A stretch of 27,584 bases of DNA from NCBI GenBank assembly GCA_027050975.1, contig JALUAR010000012.1, positions 1-27,584 of the forward strand. Direction: 5' to 3'. This DNA is from Thermodesulfovibrio sp. GTDB taxonomy: Bacteria > Nitrospirota > Thermodesulfovibrionia > Thermodesulfovibrionales > JdFR-85. Shown one piece after another: positions 24,210 to 27,584 of this stretch. The notes beneath the pieces are model-generated. The model saw nothing but the letters and a program-made list of their open reading frames with translations, did no database searches and was not told where the DNA came from. Both the position numbers and the translations under genes were made by a program. Numbering within the stretch: position 1 is the first letter of the stretch; the number at the start of each line of letters is the position of its first letter.

Positions 24210-24872
24210 TTAGTGGTCCATCGCTTTTTTTCTGACTATCCTTTGTATGAACTCCTCTTTGCTCAGACCGTGTACATCTTGGAGGCTGTATCTTTTATCA
24301 ATGTAATCGTACGTTTTGTCCAGAAGCATCTGGAAAGTCTCGATAACTCCCCAGCCTTTCAGGGCAGAGGCAAAAAAAATCGGGATTCCCGTTGGTCTCC
24401 AGACACGCTCGATATCCTCTTCAGGGATTATTTTTTGCAGATCACGCTTGTTGAACTGAATCACCAGGGGAATAGTTGCTATGTCGAGACCTACAAAGGT
24501 AAGGTTTTTTTCGAGATTCTCAAAGCTCTGGAAGTTGTTCCGTATCTCGCTTAACTGGGAATCTGCAATAAATGCAATGCCGTCAGCTCTCTGAAGCACC
24601 GCCTTTCTGGTGGCATCATGCTTGACCTGTCCCGGAACAGTGTACACCTTTATCTTTAGCTTCCAGCCGCTTGGGGTGGTCAGGAAGAAGGGAAGGAGGT
24701 CAAAGAAGATTGTTCGATCATCCTTTGTATCAAGTACCATGAGGTCTCCCCTGCCTTCGGTATCAAGGATGTCGTGAAGCCGCAGGAGATTGGTTGTCTT
24801 GCCTGACAGGGCAGGACCATAATAAACAAGCTTGAACACCATCCTCTTTTCTGTCTCGTCATATTCTATCAT
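24210..24872 (-). CDS. MglA-like small Ras-superfamily GTPase
   Basis: The protein (220 aa) has a P-loop GPALSGKT (19-26), a switch-I-like KDDRTIFFDLLP (50-61), switch II TVPGQ (78-82), the guanine-specificity NKRD (141-144) and the SA motif (169-170). This is the MglA type, which in Myxococcus sets cell polarity of motility machinery and in other bacteria localises type IV pili. A C-terminal extension of about 30 residues (190-220) goes beyond the core fold. The usual partner and GAP, MglB (roadblock fold), is not in the window. The ATG overlaps the stop of the HD-GYP gene by 4 nt. Its place beside a PilB-type ATPase and kinases fits control of pilus position or activity, which is inference. 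Confidence 0.93.
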   Translation of the reverse strand: MIEYDETEKRMVFKLVYYGPALSGKTTNLLRLHDILDTEGRGDLMVLDTKDDRTIFFDLLPFFLTTPSGWKLKIKVYTVPGQVKHDATRKAVLQRADGIAFIADSQLSEIRNNFQSFENLEKNLTFVGLDIATIPLVIQFNKRDLQKIIPEEDIERVWRPTGIPIFFASALKGWGVIETFQMLLDKTYDYIDKRYSLQDVHGLSKEEFIQRIVRKKAMDH

Positions 24873-26194
24873 GCTCTCCTCTTTATCCAGACAAAGACAC
24901 CACTCTTTGAGGGGTCAATCTGGTAGTAACGTCTCAATGCTGCTATATTCTTTTCATCAAGTTTGGTCCCCTTCCTGAGAAGGAGCAGACCTGTTCCGCT
25001 GTGTACGTCCCTTGATATGATCATTCCGGGACGAAGTTCCTGAGGTGAGAGTTCAAGCTCGATGACATCTGTTTTTGGAAGCCGCTCGGCATAGACTGTT
25101 CTGGAAGGTGCCACTATATGTTCGAACAGCTTTGGATCATAGACCGTTCCGAGTTGCTTTTTGAGCTCTTTGAAGGTCAGTTCCAGTGCATTGTCAACAT
25201 TATGCTTTTGTATCTCTCTGTCTATAAAGTCCGCTATTGAAATGATGCGCGCTCCCAGGGGAATAGCCTCTCCTTTGAGACCATCAGGGAACCCTCCTCC
25301 GTTGTAATGCTCGTGGTGATGCCTGATAAGTACTCCTGCATCTCGCAAGTCCTCTATGATGTCTATAGCAGCCTGTCCTCTGACAGGATGCTGTTTGTAA
25401 ATATTGAACTCTTCCGGACTCATCTCGGAGACATCTTTCTGAATCAGCATATCGGGAATGGCAATCTTTCCGATATCGTGAAGTAGTGAAGCAACCATTA
25501 TATCCTCTGTCTCTTTTTTGGAAAGCTCAAGAGCCTTTGCCACCCTGACGGATATCTCTGTTACATTTCTCGAGTGGTTTTCCCAGCCCCTGTCTCTCAT
25601 CTCCAGAAGACGAGAGAAGGCAAAAATGGTGTTTTTGAAATTGCTTCTCAGGCGAGCATTCAGTTTTTTGAGTTCCTCATTTTTCTTTTGAATCTCCAGT
25701 GTCTGTTCCTGCACAAAATACTCGAGTTGAGAATTCCATTTTTTTAACTCTTCGTTCTGTTGTTTTATGATCTTGTTCAGCCTTTTGTTTTCTATGATCA
25801 GATTGTAATGCCTTAACGCCTCTTTGATTATATGTACCAGTTCCTCATCCTTCCAGGGCTTTGTAATATATCTGAATGCACCGCCACGGTTTATGGCATC
25901 AATGGCAGCGTTAATATCAGCATACCCCGTAAGGATTATTCTGATTGTATCAGGTGCAATCATACGTGCCCTTTCTAAAAAGTCCACGCCGGTTAACCCT
26001 GGCATTCTTTGATCCGAAATGATTACACCGATATTGTCTGTATTCTTGAGAATTTCAAGCCCCTTCTCACCTGAATTAGTTACGATAACATCAATATCCT
26101 CATTGACGAGCAGTCTTTTTAGAGCACGGAGTATGTTCTCCTCGTCATCAACGATAAGTACCTTTGGATCGGTCTCGACAAGCGTATCTTTCAT
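24869..26194 (-). CDS. Response regulator with HD-GYP c-di-GMP phosphodiesterase domain
   Basis: The protein (441 aa) has a receiver (about 10-128; phospho-Asp61 in SDQRMPG, Lys112 in TKPWKD), a long coiled coil (about 133-185), an HD-GYP domain (about 188-365) and a C-terminal module (about 375-441) with ELRPGMIISRDV and LLLRKGTKL seen in many such proteins. Metal-binding HD is His239-Asp240 in LLHDIGK. The signature motif is HHEHYNGGGFP (293-303), with Phe302 where the name-giving Tyr usually stands. The expected reaction is hydrolysis of c-di-GMP in response to phosphorylation. It starts 30 nt after the receiver-PAS gene and overlaps the GTPase by 4 nt. Confidence 0.94.
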   Translation of the reverse strand: MKDTLVETDPKVLIVDDEENILRALKRLLVNEDIDVIVTNSGEKGLEILKNTDNIGVIISDQRMPGLTGVDFLERARMIAPDTIRIILTGYADINAAIDAINRGGAFRYITKPWKDEELVHIIKEALRHYNLIIENKRLNKIIKQQNEELKKWNSQLEYFVQEQTLEIQKKNEELKKLNARLRSNFKNTIFAFSRLLEMRDRGWENHSRNVTEISVRVAKALELSKKETEDIMVASLLHDIGKIAIPDMLIQKDVSEMSPEEFNIYKQHPVRGQAAIDIIEDLRDAGVLIRHHHEHYNGGGFPDGLKGEAIPLGARIISIADFIDREIQKHNVDNALELTFKELKKQLGTVYDPKLFEHIVAPSRTVYAERLPKTDVIELELSPQELRPGMIISRDVHSGTGLLLLRKGTKLDEKNIAALRRYYQIDPSKSGVFVWIKRRA

Positions 26195-26224
26195 TTGACA
26201 ACCCTTTTCAGTACAGAGATATTT

Positions 26225-27058
26225 TTAATCATCCTCTTCCTCGCTACAGAGTACTAATACAATGCCCTCTTGACCGTCGGGGTATTGCATGCGAACCCCT
26301 TTTATAAAGGCGCTCTTGTCATTCAGGAGAATTCGATCCTTTCTTTCCTGTCCGTTTTGCAAGATCTTGTCAATAAAGCTGTTCATGTTCTGCGGAAGCG
26401 TATCCTTCCTGTTAAGCCCTATTGGTTCGACATTCAACCTTAAAAGCTCGGCACAGCGCTTGTTGGCCTGAACTATTATCCCTTCGGGATCGATTCCTAC
26501 GACCGCCACTGGTAAGGAATCCAAAATATTCTGTGCCCTTTCCATGGCCTTGCTTTTAAACATGATCTCCGCTGTTCTTTCTTCCACGAGCTTTTCGAGA
26601 TTCCTGTTTATCTCCTGGAGTTCCTCATTCTTTTTCTTTAGCTCATAGGTAAGCTCCTTATTTCTCTTGTGAAGAAAATACCTCTCCAAGGCATTTGCAA
26701 TGGTGACCTTTAGCTCGTCGTCATTCCAGGGTTTGGGAATGAATTTATATATCTGGCCTTCATTAATTGCACCAACCACGGCTGCTGTATCTGCATATCC
26801 GGACAGAACAATCCTGACGGTATCTGGCCAGGATTGGCAAACCTCTTTGAGAAACTCCACCCCGTTCATCCCCGGCATACGATAGTCGGAAATCACGACC
26901 TGGATGGGAGAAATCTTTTGCAGGATATCCAGCCCTTCATTACCGGAAGATGCGGTAAGGATTTCGTATTCGTCGTCGAGAAAGAGCCGTTCCAGTGCCT
27001 TCAGAACATTTTTTTCATCATCAACGCAGAGAATCCTTATTGGTTCGTCATAGTTCAT
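26225..27058 (-). CDS. Response regulator: receiver plus PAS domain
   Basis: The protein (277 aa) has an N-terminal receiver (about 7-125; phospho-Asp58 in SDYRMPG, Lys109 in IPKPWND), a coiled coil (about 128-168) and a PAS-like domain (about 172-265) with the LPVAVVGIDPEGIIVQAN core. No catalytic output domain follows, so it may dimerise or relay to partners. GGGAGG lies 8 nt before the ATG. A 103-nt gap separates it from the histidine kinase upstream, the largest gap in this cluster; no clear promoter was seen there. Confidence 0.92.
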   Translation of the reverse strand: MNYDEPIRILCVDDEKNVLKALERLFLDDEYEILTASSGNEGLDILQKISPIQVVISDYRMPGMNGVEFLKEVCQSWPDTVRIVLSGYADTAAVVGAINEGQIYKFIPKPWNDDELKVTIANALERYFLHKRNKELTYELKKKNEELQEINRNLEKLVEERTAEIMFKSKAMERAQNILDSLPVAVVGIDPEGIIVQANKRCAELLRLNVEPIGLNRKDTLPQNMNSFIDKILQNGQERKDRILLNDKSAFIKGVRMQYPDGQEGIVLVLCSEEEDD

Positions 27059-27161
27059 CGCGTTGTCCTCCCATTAAGGGAATTTTCACAGACTACTCCT
27101 CATAATAGATTTATCGACTATAAAAACCGAAACTTTAACATGATCACAAGAACCCCATGTG

Positions 27162-27584
27162 CTACATTTGTCCTGCAACTACCGGGATTTTGATTGTGAA
27201 GGTAGTACCTTTCCCCACTTCACTGTCAACAGAGATTTCACCATTGTGCTTTTTTATAATGTCGTAGGCAATGCTCAGGCCAAGACCGGTACCCTTACCA
27301 ACCTCCTTTGTGGTAAAGAAGGGCTCGAAGATCTTCGATAGATTTTCCTTTGGAATACCGCAGCCTGTGTCAGAGACAGTGATGTATATCCAGCCATCAT
27401 CAGCCCAGGTCTTTATCTTTATCCCACCCTGTTTTTCAATGGCATGGGCAGCATTAACAAGGAGATTCATGAAGACCTGGCTGAACTGCTGGGGATAGCA
27501 CTTTGTAAGGGGGATATCGCCATACTCCTTGGTGACCGTGGCCTTGTATTTGAGCTCGTTCCAGACGATGTTCAGGGTGCTTTC
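27162..27584 (-). CDS. Sensor histidine kinase, C-terminal catalytic part; cut by window edge
   Basis: The frame is open to the right edge (140 codons before the TAG stop). It contains the N-box MNLLVNAAHAIEKQGG, the G1 motif VSDTGCGIP, EPFFTTKEVGKGTGLGLS and a final beta strand: the HATPase domain of a histidine kinase. The dimerisation domain and any sensor lie beyond the window. It resembles the catalytic domain of the soluble kinase at 22905-24191. It is the first visible gene of the leftward regulatory cluster and may phosphorylate its receivers. Confidence 0.92.
   Translation of the reverse strand, partial: ESTLNIVWNELKYKATVTKEYGDIPLTKCYPQQFSQVFMNLLVNAAHAIEKQGGIKIKTWADDGWIYITVSDTGCGIPKENLSKIFEPFFTTKEVGKGTGLGLSIAYDIIKKHNGEISVDSEVGKGTTFTIKIPVVAGQM

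Noticed and set aside
1..27584. CRISPR arrays, tRNA or rRNA genes, insertion sequences, prophage or attachment sites
   Set aside because: Looked for on both strands; no repeated spacer pattern, transposase or integrase motif, or RNA-gene-like segment was found.

Overview
This is one window of a Gram-negative-type bacterial chromosome. It has mid-range GC by eye, frequent AGG/AGA arginine codons and ATA isoleucine codons, and tightly packed operons. It carries a complete 14-gene complex I operon with separate nuoC and nuoD and a formate-dehydrogenase-like NuoG. Around it are many two-component proteins, a c-type-heme sensor kinase and PilB/MglA/HD-GYP proteins. This mix suggests an anaerobic or microaerophilic Nitrospirota or Desulfobacterota-like organism. 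No marker gene here settles the taxonomy, so that placement is inference.

Left part, minus strand (1-5136). A hybrid histidine kinase runs off the left edge. It has two membrane segments, a periplasmic CxxCH haem-binding domain, a cysteine-rich PAS domain, a kinase core and the start of a receiver. Upstream of it lies a 451-nt stretch with a good sigma70-like promoter and a long leader but no convincing gene. Further right come a membrane HAMP histidine kinase and, 44 nt upstream of it, mnmA (tRNA 2-thiouridylase), probably co-transcribed. Between mnmA and nuoA, divergent promoters place both predicted transcription starts at or next to the start codons, so both mRNAs may be leaderless.

Centre, plus strand (5356-19668). 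nuoA-B-C-D-E-F-G-H-I-J-K-L-M-N are in canonical order with short gaps or overlaps. Together they encode the NADH module (E, F, G), the connecting quinone module (B, C, D, I) and the membrane proton-pumping arm (A, H, J, K, L, M, N). Key cluster cysteines and pump-site charged residues are present. NuoG has an expanded 4Fe-4S complement and a full molybdopterin-oxidoreductase-like C-terminus, with Tyr where formate dehydrogenases have catalytic Sec/Cys.

Right part, minus strand (27584-19903). Seven genes, nearly all overlapping or separated by under about 35 nt, read leftward: the C-terminus of a histidine kinase (cut by the edge), a receiver-PAS protein, a receiver-HD-GYP phosphodiesterase, an MglA-like small GTPase, a soluble histidine kinase, a receiver fused to a PilB/GspE-type ATPase and a zinc-ribbon tail, and a stand-alone receiver. 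Four receivers are clearly related to one another. None carries a DNA-binding output, so the cluster looks like a post-translational and c-di-GMP-linked circuit acting on a type IV pilus/type II secretion-like motor. It is the best candidate here for an undescribed system. The nuo operon and this cluster converge on a 234-nt spacer.
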